From UBA6186 sp050012295 (GTDB taxonomy: Bacteria; Pseudomonadota; Gammaproteobacteria; UBA6186; Azoamicaceae): 15,116 nt of DNA. The position numbers and the translations under genes are program-made. The notes beneath the pieces were generated by a model. It made no database searches and was not told the DNA's origin. It was given only the letters and a program-made list of their open reading frames with translations. The stretch is taken from NCBI GenBank assembly GCA_050012295.1, contig JBEKHL010000037.1, forward strand, positions 1 to 15,116, read 5' to 3'. Shown here one piece after another: positions 1 to 7,280 of this stretch; the stretch's first letter is position 1; the number at the start of each line of letters is the position of its first letter.

Positions 1-1092
1 TCAACGACAACAACTGAAAAACCACAAGCTTCTTGGTTTAAATCAATACTAGATTTTCCTGCAGATTTATTATTTGGAAGCAAAGTAAGCGCAGATGATA
101 CACTGCAACAAAGCCAAGAGCAACCGCTTCATTTTTTGCCATTGTATTCGACTAGAAATAATCATTCTCAATCCAATTCTTTGGATTGTTTGTATGGTTT
201 ATCTTCTAGAAAAACGCCAGAAGATAGGGTTGTTGAAGAATATTTTTCAGTACCAGAAAATTTCATTTATGCGCACAGCATGATTGGAAAAGAACAAAAT
301 TGGAAACCTATGTTTTTTAGCGATTTTGGAAACAATCGTAAATTAACTCCTTTTGAGGGCAGGGGAGGAGAAACAAGATATAGAAATGTTGAGACTGGAA
401 CATTTTCTAAGTCTCCATTAGATCTTGTTAAGAAAGATCTATCTAAATTAGATGTATACAGTAAATATAATTTAATGCTAAATAAACAAGATTATTATTA
501 TGGTGGTTATCAAGATTTGACTAATCGTTATTCTGCATTTGGGTTTGATGATGCTGTTGGAGTTAGATATTATAATTTTGGGCAATTTAATACTCAATTA
601 TTAGTAAATAAACAAGGATTGCAGCCTAGTCTTAATGTTAGATGGCAACAAGGAATAAATTTGGCTTCGTTTGAAAAGACAAATTCTGTTGGAACAGGTA
701 GAGTGGAAGCTAGTGGTCTTAACGTTAATGCAAATATAACAGCTAAAGCAAATCTTGGCCCAGGCATTGTGGATGTTTATGTAGGAGGAAGTGCTGTTGC
801 ATCACTGGTTGGTCTACAAAGTAAAGTAGATTTTAATGAGTATTGTATAGATAAATTTTGCGTTAGTCCTTCTGTTATGCAAGAAATGTATGTTGGTAGT
901 GCAGTTCGAGGTGAGCTAGGGTTACAATATTCCAGTATAACAAAAAAAGGAATACTAGTTTTGAGTGGCGGTGGAGGATTAGGATTGTCAACAATACCTA
1001 AACTAAATCTTAATTTTAGATTGCGTGAACCAACTTCTACGGATAATACAGATAATAATTATATTAGTGTAAATAGTAGACCAGCGTTATGA
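1..1092 (+). CDS. Unrecognised beta-rich protein, 5' end outside the window
   Basis: The frame is open from the first base, so the gene starts upstream and only its last 363 codons are seen. I do not recognise the family. The first ~50 visible residues are polar and low in structure. From about base 510 onward the protein has alternating polar/hydrophobic stretches rich in Gly, Asn, Tyr and Val (for example GVRYYNFGQFNTQLLV and GILVLSGGGGLGLS), which suggests many beta strands, possibly an outer-membrane or secreted protein. There is no C-terminal Phe of the usual barrel type, so this is only an inference. The stop overlaps the next gene's start as ATGA (1089-1092), so the two are probably translated together. 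TTG and ATG codons inside (136, 281) are not needed as starts because the frame is open before them. Confidence 0.75.
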   Translation, partial: STTTTEKPQASWFKSILDFPADLLFGSKVSADDTLQQSQEQPLHFLPLYSTRNNHSQSNSLDCLYGLSSRKTPEDRVVEEYFSVPENFIYAHSMIGKEQNWKPMFFSDFGNNRKLTPFEGRGGETRYRNVETGTFSKSPLDLVKKDLSKLDVYSKYNLMLNKQDYYYGGYQDLTNRYSAFGFDDAVGVRYYNFGQFNTQLLVNKQGLQPSLNVRWQQGINLASFEKTNSVGTGRVEASGLNVNANITAKANLGPGIVDVYVGGSAVASLVGLQSKVDFNEYCIDKFCVSPSVMQEMYVGSAVRGELGLQYSSITKKGILVLSGGGGLGLSTIPKLNLNFRLREPTSTDNTDNNYISVNSRPAL

Positions 1093-2087
1093 AAATAAAA
1101 AATTTATTACAATTATTTATGCTTATATTTCCATTGATTTCTTTAGGGGATAATTTAATTAACCAATGTGAAGAAGAATTTGTAAATATTTTCGAAGATC
1201 TTGCAAAACCAGAGTATTCTTTTGAAAAGTCGGGAATTATTACTATAGAATTTAATTCTCAAAAAGCAATAGCTACTTGGGAAAAAAAGAAAGATCAATG
1301 TTCACGAAAAGGATTCTATAAAAAGAAATTAGCTCAGATGCAATGCCAAGCAGAGTTTAATTTATTATGGCAAGATGATACGTTAAAATCTTGGGAGCAA
1401 AAATTTGAATCGTTTCGCAAATTACAATCTAAATGTTCTATAGAAGGAGTGTTTGAAGCTAATTTAGCAGATCTATATTTAATGTATAATTTTGCCAATG
1501 TCGGCATGGCAAGAGATATGTTAATAAAAGCTATAAATAATGAAAAATATTCAGATATAAGATATTTAGAAGTGATGTTGGCACATTTAGACTATAGTAC
1601 TGGAAATGCAAAAGAATTATATAAAACAGCATTAAAGCTTATAAAGAAATATCCATATTGGTGGCGAGGCTATTATTATTTGGGATTATATTATTTTGAT
1701 CAAAATGATCTTAAGCAAGCAGAAAAACTTTTTTTTCAATCTATAGAAAAGAGGGAAAATTTTATTGCATACATGGGGCTAACTATTGTGTTTTATGAAT
1801 ATGAATATTACAAACAAGTTATAGAGTTTCATAGAAAGGGTTTTAAAATAAATATTTATAAAACTCTACAATCAATGAGAGCTGCAGCTGCAGTAATTAT
1901 TGCATTTGTCAAAGAAAATGATTTAAAACCAGCCGGAGCATTAATAGGGTTAATAGAAGAACATAATAAAGAAGCTGCACAAAAAAGTTATGCATATCAA
2001 ATAGCACGTAGATATTATGAAGACACAGTTAGGACTGGCGTTATCCCTGATAAAGCTATAAAGATCGAACTTGATCCCCCTAAATGA
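1089..2087 (+). CDS. Exported TPR-like protein of unknown function
   Basis: The product has 332 residues. Residues 1-20 form a signal peptide: MKIKN, then a hydrophobic run ending near LISLG, with likely cleavage before Asp21. The mature part should be periplasmic or secreted. Residues ~120-255 are helical with TPR-like pairs; the clearest is the aromatic-rich WWRGYYYLGLYYFDQNDLKQAE around 191-212, followed by another helix pair. Four cysteines (27, 71, 86, 116) all lie in the first third of the mature chain, an even number that could form disulfides in the periplasm. The start ATG overlaps the upstream stop (ATGA), a translational coupling that suggests a functional pair with the beta-rich protein. 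TPR folds usually serve protein binding, so a partner or assembly role is plausible. I cannot name the gene. Confidence 0.82.
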   Translation: MKIKNLLQLFMLIFPLISLGDNLINQCEEEFVNIFEDLAKPEYSFEKSGIITIEFNSQKAIATWEKKKDQCSRKGFYKKKLAQMQCQAEFNLLWQDDTLKSWEQKFESFRKLQSKCSIEGVFEANLADLYLMYNFANVGMARDMLIKAINNEKYSDIRYLEVMLAHLDYSTGNAKELYKTALKLIKKYPYWWRGYYYLGLYYFDQNDLKQAEKLFFQSIEKRENFIAYMGLTIVFYEYEYYKQVIEFHRKGFKINIYKTLQSMRAAAAVIIAFVKENDLKPAGALIGLIEEHNKEAAQKSYAYQIARRYYEDTVRTGVIPDKAIKIELDPPK

Positions 2088-2238
2088 ATAATGTTATAAA
2101 ATGTTCATGTGTATACGAAACCATTCTTAATGTAACACCGTCTTTTTATACTCATCTAACAACTCAACAGCTATATGACTTTGGCTATTGCTAGTGTTAA
2201 ATGAAATCATCTGAGTTGACTATACACTCTAATTAAAG

Positions 2239-2267
2239 TTGAATTAACCCCATAGCACTAATATAAC
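2239..2267 (+). promoter_or_regulatory. Sigma70-type promoter of the 299-aa gene
   Basis: The -35 element is TTGAAT (2239-2244) and the -10 element is TATAAC (2262-2267), separated by exactly 17 bp. Transcription would start near 2274, leaving a very short leader before a strong RBS, GAGGAG (2279-2284), 5 nt ahead of the ATG at 2290. The 2088-2238 stretch upstream holds no ORF I can support. Confidence 0.6.
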
Positions 2268-2289
2268 GAATTTATATAGAGGAGTTTGC

Positions 2290-3189
2290 ATGTTAAGGGC
2301 GTCTAAAAGAGTAACCATAGATACAAATGTATTACAAGCTCATAATGGATTTATTTTAGCTCCAATAATAGATTTACAAGGGTTGGTTTTAAGAGCAGAT
2401 TATCCAGTACCAGAACCGATTAAGTGTTTTTTAACAACTAAAAACGTTAATGTTGGTAGAGTGAGAGTAAATTACAAAGATACAAAGCTACCGGAAGATC
2501 CTGATTGTTATGAATATTATGTTAGGATTTATGGAACGTTTTCTATTTCAAAGCGAGAAGTTACTGATTTTATTACTAATAATGCTGCTTTAATGGAAAC
2601 TCAATTACATCATATTGATGATATGCCCGCGGCTATTAAAATGCAATCTTGTATTGAAGACCAATATAAACTTTGCGAAGAAGATGCCACTTATGCGGAT
2701 TTGGCGCACAACCTTGTTTGGGAGGTTCCAGTATCTGGTATGTTTACCAACGAAACTAATATCAATACTAAAAAGATGAGTGGTAGTCAGCCCATAATGG
2801 GAAAATATTCTGTAGATATTAATACGGTGGAATTAGTTAGCAAAGGAAACGTTTTAGTGGTTAAAGATAAAGAAATTAATGCTGGGCTAATGGCTCCTCT
2901 TTTTGGTTTAAAAAAGACAAATATTAATTTTGCAAAAAAAGCTCAGTTTGAAGATACGCTTATAAGTGGGGAAAATATTAGTATAAAATATACTGGTGAT
3001 GAAGATGAGAACGGTGATTTAACTTTAGATATTAATACCAATATAGACTGGCTTAATAATCCTTACCATGATTTTTTTCGTATGTTTCCTGTTAAATCTA
3101 ATATAGAAAAGTATGAATTAAAACAAGAGCAAGATGAGACTGGAAAAAAACATGCAACTATTGTAAAGGTTAAACCACGTCCTAGTTAA
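2290..3189 (+). CDS. Unrecognised 299-aa protein
   Basis: The start is fixed by GAGGAG 5 nt before ATG and by the promoter just upstream. I do not recognise the family. There is no signal peptide or membrane segment, so the product is probably cytoplasmic or sent out by a signal-free secretion system. The chain has many short beta-like stretches (ISIKYTGDEDENGDLTLDI near 239-257) and a central acidic, Cys-containing part (SCIEDQYKLCEEDATYADL near 121-139). The C-terminus is charged and Lys-rich. The gene has its own promoter and no coupling to the upstream pair, so it is probably a single-gene unit. Base composition matches the neighbouring AT-rich genes, so there is no sign of recent transfer. 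Confidence 0.75.
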   Translation: MLRASKRVTIDTNVLQAHNGFILAPIIDLQGLVLRADYPVPEPIKCFLTTKNVNVGRVRVNYKDTKLPEDPDCYEYYVRIYGTFSISKREVTDFITNNAALMETQLHHIDDMPAAIKMQSCIEDQYKLCEEDATYADLAHNLVWEVPVSGMFTNETNINTKKMSGSQPIMGKYSVDINTVELVSKGNVLVVKDKEINAGLMAPLFGLKKTNINFAKKAQFEDTLISGENISIKYTGDEDENGDLTLDINTNIDWLNNPYHDFFRMFPVKSNIEKYELKQEQDETGKKHATIVKVKPRPS

Positions 3190-3269
3190 AATTTAGTTTT
3201 AGGTATTCCCATATTTTAGCAATAATACTTACTATTGTGTTAGCTAGAAAAAACTGATAGTGTTATAAA

Positions 3270-3302
3270 TAGGCAACCTGATAATGTTGTTTAGGTTGCC
3301 TA
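3270..3302 (+). other. Strong hairpin between genes, possible terminator
   Basis: A perfect 10-bp stem, TAGGCAACCT (3270-3279) with AGGTTGCCTA (3293-3302), encloses a 13-nt loop. It lies 80 nt downstream of the 299-aa gene. No run of T follows on either strand, so it is not a classical intrinsic terminator. It may protect the 3' end of the mRNA or slow the polymerase. A second small stem, CACCA/TGGTG (3334-3346), follows before the alarmone hydrolase gene. Confidence 0.5.
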
Positions 3303-3379
3303 ACCAATACAACTGTTTTTGGTTAAAGTTTCGCACCATTTTGGTGTTATTATAAAAAAATTTTTACCACAGTAAATTT

Positions 3380-4075
3380 ATGAACGATTTATCTTGCTGG
3401 GAAACTAAATTTAAATATTGTTGCTATTCAAAGCGATTATTAGCAAAACTTTTATTGCTTAATAAAAAATCAAAACAAAAAATAAATATTTTAGAAATTA
3501 AAAAAGCTATATATTACGCTAAAAAATATCATGGTGATCAAAAACGGCAATCTGGAGAACCATATTATTCGCATCCATTGCAGGTAGCTTATAGAATTGC
3601 TGATTATATTTTTGAAACCAATATTTTAGTTACTAGTATTCTTCATGATATTATTGAAGATACTAATCTTACTAAAAATATGATTGATTGTATTTTTGGT
3701 TCAGTAATTGCAGATCAAGTTGAAAATTTAACTAGAATAAAAGCAGATAGAAAAATTAGCTCAAAAGAGATGGTTTCGTTATTATGGCTTCAAAAAAAAT
3801 ATAATATATTACTTATTAAGCAGTTTGATAGAATACATAATATGCAAACAATAACAGCTAAGTCTCCTGAAAAAATTATCGAAATAACTAAAGAAACTTT
3901 AGAGGTATTTGTGATCCTAGCTTCTTACTTTAAAATGAGAAGCGTGGAGCAAGAATTAATTAAACTTTGTACTGCTACTAATAAACAGAATTTCTTACAA
4001 GAATATTGTTTTCCAACACTTTTGGAAAATCCTGAGCTTCCTTTTCTAACCTTTCAAAATGACGTAGTCCACTAG
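3380..4075 (+). CDS. Stand-alone HD-domain (p)ppGpp hydrolase (rickettsial SpoT paralogue)
   Basis: A 231-aa protein limited to the hydrolase half of the RelA/SpoT family; no synthetase, TGS or ACT domain follows. The family removes the 3'-pyrophosphate of (p)ppGpp with Mn2+. Aligned by eye to the well-studied Rel hydrolase, the key residues are all present: Arg56 and His65 (KRQSGEPYYSHP), His89-Asp90 and Glu93-Asp94 (LHDIIEDT), then Asp150 and Asn154 (FDRIHNM). It should therefore be active. The MNDLSCWE start resembles rickettsial relatives as I remember them, although no clear Shine-Dalgarno precedes it. Such genes occur as multiple copies in Rickettsiales genomes, often in mobile clusters beside MFS transporters, as here. 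The last 98 bp overlap the convergent transporter, so the C-terminal tail after ~residue 200 may be an extension past the domain. Confidence 0.88.
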   Translation: MNDLSCWETKFKYCCYSKRLLAKLLLLNKKSKQKINILEIKKAIYYAKKYHGDQKRQSGEPYYSHPLQVAYRIADYIFETNILVTSILHDIIEDTNLTKNMIDCIFGSVIADQVENLTRIKADRKISSKEMVSLLWLQKKYNILLIKQFDRIHNMQTITAKSPEKIIEITKETLEVFVILASYFKMRSVEQELIKLCTATNKQNFLQEYCFPTLLENPELPFLTFQNDVVH

Positions 4076-5330
4076 CAAAACATATATTTACTGGGATTAG
4101 AATAAATAATATTCCAAACTGTCCAAAATTTTTGGTTAAATAAATAAAACCAAAAGAAGTAATAATGTATACAAAGGCACGCGATAAAGCATATGAAACA
4201 CTTGTATAAGTATAACGTTTAAAAATAGGAAAATGTTTAAATAATATTGGAACGGCTGGTACAGTACAGGATGTGAATATAATAAAAAATGATTGAAACA
4301 ATAACATATCAAATGGGTTTCTAATACTATTCAATAAAATAGGGCATATTAAAGTAAAAACAGAAAATATTATTAATTTAATTTTGACAATTATTAATGG
4401 GTATATTTTATAACTTAAATAGGTTAATAACAACATACTTAATAGCTGTATAACTGAAACTACAAAATTTTGATGAATAATTTGTTGAGGAGTACAGCCA
4501 AAAGAACTTTTAAGAATATTTCCACAATGGAAATAAGCAATATAAAAACATGCTGGCCATGAGCATTGCATTAAAAATAAAAATAATACGGTTTTTTTAT
4601 TAATAGCTTCATTCCAAATAATATTTTTTTCTACTATTTTTGGATTATGATTGGCATCTTTTATAGCTAATTGGATTCTACGCTTAGCGTTAGCAAAATC
4701 AGCTGTTTCTCTTAATGCAGTTCTAGCCACAGCACCAACTAATGCAACTCCCGCTCCTATTAAAAATGCAAAACGCCAGTTAAATCCATAAGAAGTAACT
4801 AGAGAAGCTATACCTACTGCTGCCATAGTGCCAACTGCAATAAAAACGGAAATAAACGCTACTGCCGGATATTGAGCTGGTGGTTTTATTGTTTCTGTTA
4901 AATAAATTTCTGCTCCTATAGATTCTCCCATAGATGCCATTCCTTGTGCTACACGACATATTGTAACGATAAAAGCAGCCATAACTCCTATTTCTGCATA
5001 TGTAGGAAGAATAGCCATAATACAACAAGAAATTGCCATTAAAAATGTAGTGATAATCACTGTTATTTTGCGTCCCACGCTGTCACCTATGCGACCAAAA
5101 ATTATTGCCCCTAGTGGTCTAAACACAAAGGTAGAACAAAAAGCAAAAGCAGATATAAGGTTTGCCGTATATGGATCTGTTTTAGGGAAAAAAAGTTCAT
5201 TTAAAAGCACTGCCATATGAATATATAACATTAGATCAAAATATTCTAAAAAAGTTCCAACCGATAATAAACCTATAGCTTCTTTTTGTTTTGAACTTAA
5301 AGATGAAAATGTCTCTATATTATTATTCAT
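3978..5330 (-). CDS. MFS transporter, metabolite:H+ symporter (ProP-like) family
   Basis: A 450-aa integral membrane protein with about 12 hydrophobic segments. It carries the MFS loop 2-3 motif GRIGDSVGRK (residues 79-88) and the TM1 pattern FLEYFDLMLY typical of the ProP/MHS group. These carriers import osmolytes, amino acids or organic acids with protons; Rickettsiales hold several paralogues, and the substrate cannot be read from sequence. I chose ATG 5330 because GAGGAG (5341-5346) lies 10 nt upstream; a TTG 18 nt earlier reads through that RBS and is unlikely. The 3' end overlaps the convergent alarmone hydrolase by 98 bp, so both transcripts must run through each other. A short TTG-started reading frame at 5323-5523 is better explained as its promoter region. 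Confidence 0.88.
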   Translation of the reverse strand: MNNNIETFSSLSSKQKEAIGLLSVGTFLEYFDLMLYIHMAVLLNELFFPKTDPYTANLISAFAFCSTFVFRPLGAIIFGRIGDSVGRKITVIITTFLMAISCCIMAILPTYAEIGVMAAFIVTICRVAQGMASMGESIGAEIYLTETIKPPAQYPAVAFISVFIAVGTMAAVGIASLVTSYGFNWRFAFLIGAGVALVGAVARTALRETADFANAKRRIQLAIKDANHNPKIVEKNIIWNEAINKKTVLFLFLMQCSWPACFYIAYFHCGNILKSSFGCTPQQIIHQNFVVSVIQLLSMLLLTYLSYKIYPLIIVKIKLIIFSVFTLICPILLNSIRNPFDMLLFQSFFIIFTSCTVPAVPILFKHFPIFKRYTYTSVSYALSRAFVYIITSFGFIYLTKNFGQFGILFILIPVNICFASGLRHFERLEKEAQDFPKVLENNILVRNSVY

Positions 5331-5493
5331 TGGAGTATATCTCCTCAATTGAAAGAATGGCTAACAAATGTACTTTGGTTAATATTAGTATTTCATTAAT
5401 TATTTTGGGTGTGGATATCTTATGAATAACAAAAGCTCCCACGCCAAAAATAATTAATAAAAAATAGAAAACTTCCAATAAAAATCTTTTTTT

Positions 5494-5523
5494 TATAATT
5501 TTAATTAATAAAACTACTGTCAA
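5494..5523 (-). promoter_or_regulatory. Candidate promoter of the MFS gene
   Basis: On the minus strand a perfect TTGACA -35 box (5523-5518) is followed, after 17 bp, by AATTAT (5500-5495); ATTATA overlaps it one base further on. The leader to the ATG at 5330 would be about 155 nt. The -35 box is exact and the -10 is weak. Confidence 0.45.
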
Positions 5524-5542
5524 CTATTATTATTAATAACAC

Positions 5543-5641
5543 ACTTAACTAAGCGTGACAAGAGGAGGCTATGCATACTTTTTTTTAATTTTTTAAAGCT
5601 TATAATATGTACAACTTAAATAAGTACTTTTTTAGTTAAGT
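5543..5641. repeat. 10-bp inverted repeat in the intergenic region
   Basis: ACTTAACTAA (5543-5552) and its exact complement TTAGTTAAGT (5632-5641) flank ~80 bp that hold a T-rich run (5579-5596). The second arm is 49 bp from the intron's 3' end. No gene is visible in 5524-5689. It could form a hairpin or be a remnant of a small element; the function is unknown. Confidence 0.3.
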
Positions 5642-5689
5642 AGGAGAGTCTGGGGAGTCTTATTCCCAATAAAATATTTAGGTTTTGTT

Positions 5690-5764
5690 GTCGAGTAACC
5701 AGACCCTGTTGCCAGGGCCCAGTCCTCTAAGAACGTAGCGTGAAACGTTAGCTTCACTACGCTC
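5690..5764 (-). ncRNA. Group II intron domains V and VI
   Basis: Domain V is 34 nt (5764-5731). Its strand GAGCGTAGTGAA pairs with TTCAC-GC-TACGTTC, leaving the usual 2-nt bulge, and it contains the AGC catalytic triad near its 5' end. Domain VI (5729-5690) has an inner stem CCCTG/CAGGG closed by a GCAA tetraloop. Its lower strand GGTTACTCGAC holds the likely branch-point A 7 nt from the intron end. These features fix the 3' splice site at 5690. Confidence 0.85.
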
Positions 5765-5820
5765 AAGCCTCTTAAAAGTATTTGTGTTACCCAGCCATAT
5801 TCTCTCATAAAGGATATTCG

Positions 5821-6723
5821 TTATGCTATGCATGGTAATTCTATCCATGAATTACGGAACTTAGCATCTTTACGAGTCTTGAAATATTCAGCATAAATAG
5901 GATCATATGGATTTGCTTTTCCCATGATCTTATTATGTCGTCGTATTGGTATGTATTTTATTGAAACTAACGTGTTGTATTCATTGCCACTATTTAGCTT
6001 CTTAGTACCAGTGAATACCCAATGGTTGACCCCGGTTGTAATAAAGTATTTCTTTACAACCCAGAACCGACTTTTGTTTGGATGTCTCCTGTTACACCAT
6101 CTTAATATTGCCTCGAAAATTTGATGGTCTACATAGCTGAATGTTCTTTTGGATACAACGTGACGATAGTAGTTTCCCCATCCCTTTATTTTAGGATTGA
6201 GGATACTTATAAGGTCATACGCTGTACTACCGTTGTTTTTCCTTATGACTTCTCTAATGTTTTTCAAAAACCTAAGCACATTCTGTTTAGTTGGTTTAAT
6301 TAGCAGCTTTTCACATTTATACTTACGTATGTTAAAACCTAGGAAGTCAAATCCCTCCTTGATATGCGTTATCTTCGTCTTTTCATCGGATAGTTGAAGA
6401 CCGCGTATTTCTAAGAACTTCTTTATAGCTGGTTTAACCTTATTAACTAGTAGCTCTTTAGAAGTACCAGTTATGATAAAGTCATCAGCGTATGTTATTA
6501 CATTGATCTTATCGGATCTATGTGTAGCAAGTTGTTTAGCCACATCTTCTAGACCCTTTAATGTTAATAACATCAAAGTGGGTGAAATTATGCCACCCTG
6601 AGGGGTACCTTCTTCCGTGTGGTAAAAGACACCTTTATCTATGTATCCTGCTTTTAACCACTTATTGAGGATCTGCTTATCCATTAGGACATTATCTTTT
6701 AACCATTCATGTCCGATTTTGTC
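5821..6723 (-). pseudogene. Group II intron RT/maturase, C-terminal fragment (ltrA-like)
   Basis: This is the second half of the intron-encoded reverse transcriptase. In order it shows FDKIGHEWLK (end of RT3), GTPQGGIISPTL (RT4), the catalytic YADD (6492-6481), GLQLSDEKTKI (RT6), FLGFNIR (RT7) and the maturase/thumb domain X (NPKIKGWGNYYRH). The first 13 codons (6723-6685) lie before the first ATG at 6684 and only make sense joined to the other fragment; the restored protein has 490 residues. The chain passes the KANPYDPIYAEYF segment that usually leads into the HNH endonuclease and then stops, 56 nt before domain V, so the endonuclease is gone. An internal start at 6684 could give a 287-aa product, but without motif A it cannot polymerise. 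Confidence 0.88.
6722..6723. other. Left attachment junction, TC core
   Basis: Intron sequence (RT codons K-I-G-H read leftward) ends here in cgattttgTC and element sequence gaacgatcaa begins. The TC core is shared with 9338-9339. Joining the outer flanks at it restores the RT frame, and joining the inner flanks restores the DUF5372-like gene. The exact crossover is inferred from both reading frames. Confidence 0.7.
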
Positions 6724-7079
6724 GAACGATCAATATTGTTAATACCCTATTCAACAACCCAAAATGGAAAAACATAAAAAAAGTAACTGTTGTTGATCCT
6801 ACTCATCCTTTATTTGGACGTTCTTTTAAAATATTAGAGTGGCGTAATTCACCAGGCACTGCTGGTTTTGTTTTTGTTGAGTATCAACATCTCACGCGAC
6901 TCTACATTCCTATTGATGCTACTAATCTTGCTTTTGTTCCACCAATCTCTGTTACAAAGTTAACATGTGAAAGCATTGTTGCATTAACTAGTTTGGGGAG
7001 GGAAATAGAAAGCCTATGTCACAAAATCCAAAACAAATTTGGCAAAGATTGTCAGCCAAAGAAAAAGAAAAAATTTTAA
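6723..7079 (+). CDS. DUF5372-like protein, body of a gene whose start lies at the element's other end
   Basis: The frame is open from inside the intron (after a stop at 6666) to TAA 7077-7079 but has no ATG, GTG or TTG in the usable part. The translation contains VDPTHPLFGRSF near the N-terminus and LYIPIDATNL in the middle, the pattern of DUF5372 proteins found beside recombinases of this type; the C-terminus is Lys-rich. Its function is unknown. When the element's ends are joined, codon C|GA (9339 with 6724-6725) links this frame to ATG CCT AAT at 9330-9338, giving a 121-aa protein with an RBS. In the integrated state it should be silent unless translated from a non-standard start. It overlaps the next ORF by 64 bp. 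Confidence 0.65.
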   Translation, partial: RTINIVNTLFNNPKWKNIKKVTVVDPTHPLFGRSFKILEWRNSPGTAGFVFVEYQHLTRLYIPIDATNLAFVPPISVTKLTCESIVALTSLGREIESLCHKIQNKFGKDCQPKKKKKF

Positions 7080-7189
7080 TAGAATTAATAAGCATTTGTC
7101 GGGAGATTACTAATGAAAAAATTAAAATTAATAAAACAACAAATAATACCCAAGGCAAGTATCCTACCACAATGTCAACCAACAATTAA
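7016..7189 (+). CDS. Small 57-aa protein of the recombinase element
   Basis: This ORF starts MSQNPKQIWQRLSAKEKEKI and has an N-terminal amphipathic helix rich in Lys and Glu and a polar Asn/Thr-rich tail. GGAGGG at 6997-7002 lies 13 nt before the ATG, a little far for an RBS. It overlaps the DUF5372-like ORF by 64 bp and the following small ORF by 77 bp in different frames. Small genes in this position are usual in such recombinase elements. I do not recognise a domain; a DNA-binding or recombinase-directing role is possible but only a guess. Confidence 0.55.
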   Translation: MSQNPKQIWQRLSAKEKEKILIELISICREITNEKIKINKTTNNTQGKYPTTMSTNN

Positions 7190-7280
7190 TCATAAAAATC
7201 TTAACTTACAGCATATGCTAGAAAAACAGTTATTTAAACTTGATAAGCAAAAAAACAATAATTACGGAGAATTATTATGA
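7113..7280 (+). CDS. Small 55-aa basic protein of the recombinase element
   Basis: It starts MKKLKLIKQQIIPKA, is strongly basic and has a Gln/Asn-rich C-terminal half. GGGAG lies 7 nt before the ATG, a good RBS. Its TGA overlaps the recombinase ATG as ATGA (7277-7280), so recombinase translation is probably coupled to it. It overlaps the preceding small ORF by 77 bp. A high basic charge would fit nucleic-acid binding, but no known domain is visible. The good RBS and the coupling support it as a real gene. Confidence 0.55.
   Translation: MKKLKLIKQQIIPKASILPQCQPTINHKNLNLQHMLEKQLFKLDKQKNNNYGELL

Noticed and set aside
4780..5028. 82-codon minus-strand frame rich in Tyr, Ser and Arg
   Set aside because: It is an alternative frame of the MFS gene with biased composition and no RBS.
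5323..5523. 66-aa minus-strand frame with a hydrophobic stretch upstream of the MFS gene
   Set aside because: It starts at TTG with no RBS directly after an in-frame stop, overlaps the MFS start, and its first bases are a perfect TTGACA box; a promoter explains it better.
5924..6397. Three plus-strand frames of 60-66 codons
   Set aside because: They are antisense shadows of the RT C-terminal fragment.
6988..7185. 65-codon minus-strand frame with hydrophobic residues
   Set aside because: It is antisense to the two overlapping small ORFs of the element, with no RBS; Lys/Asn-rich plus-strand codons create it.
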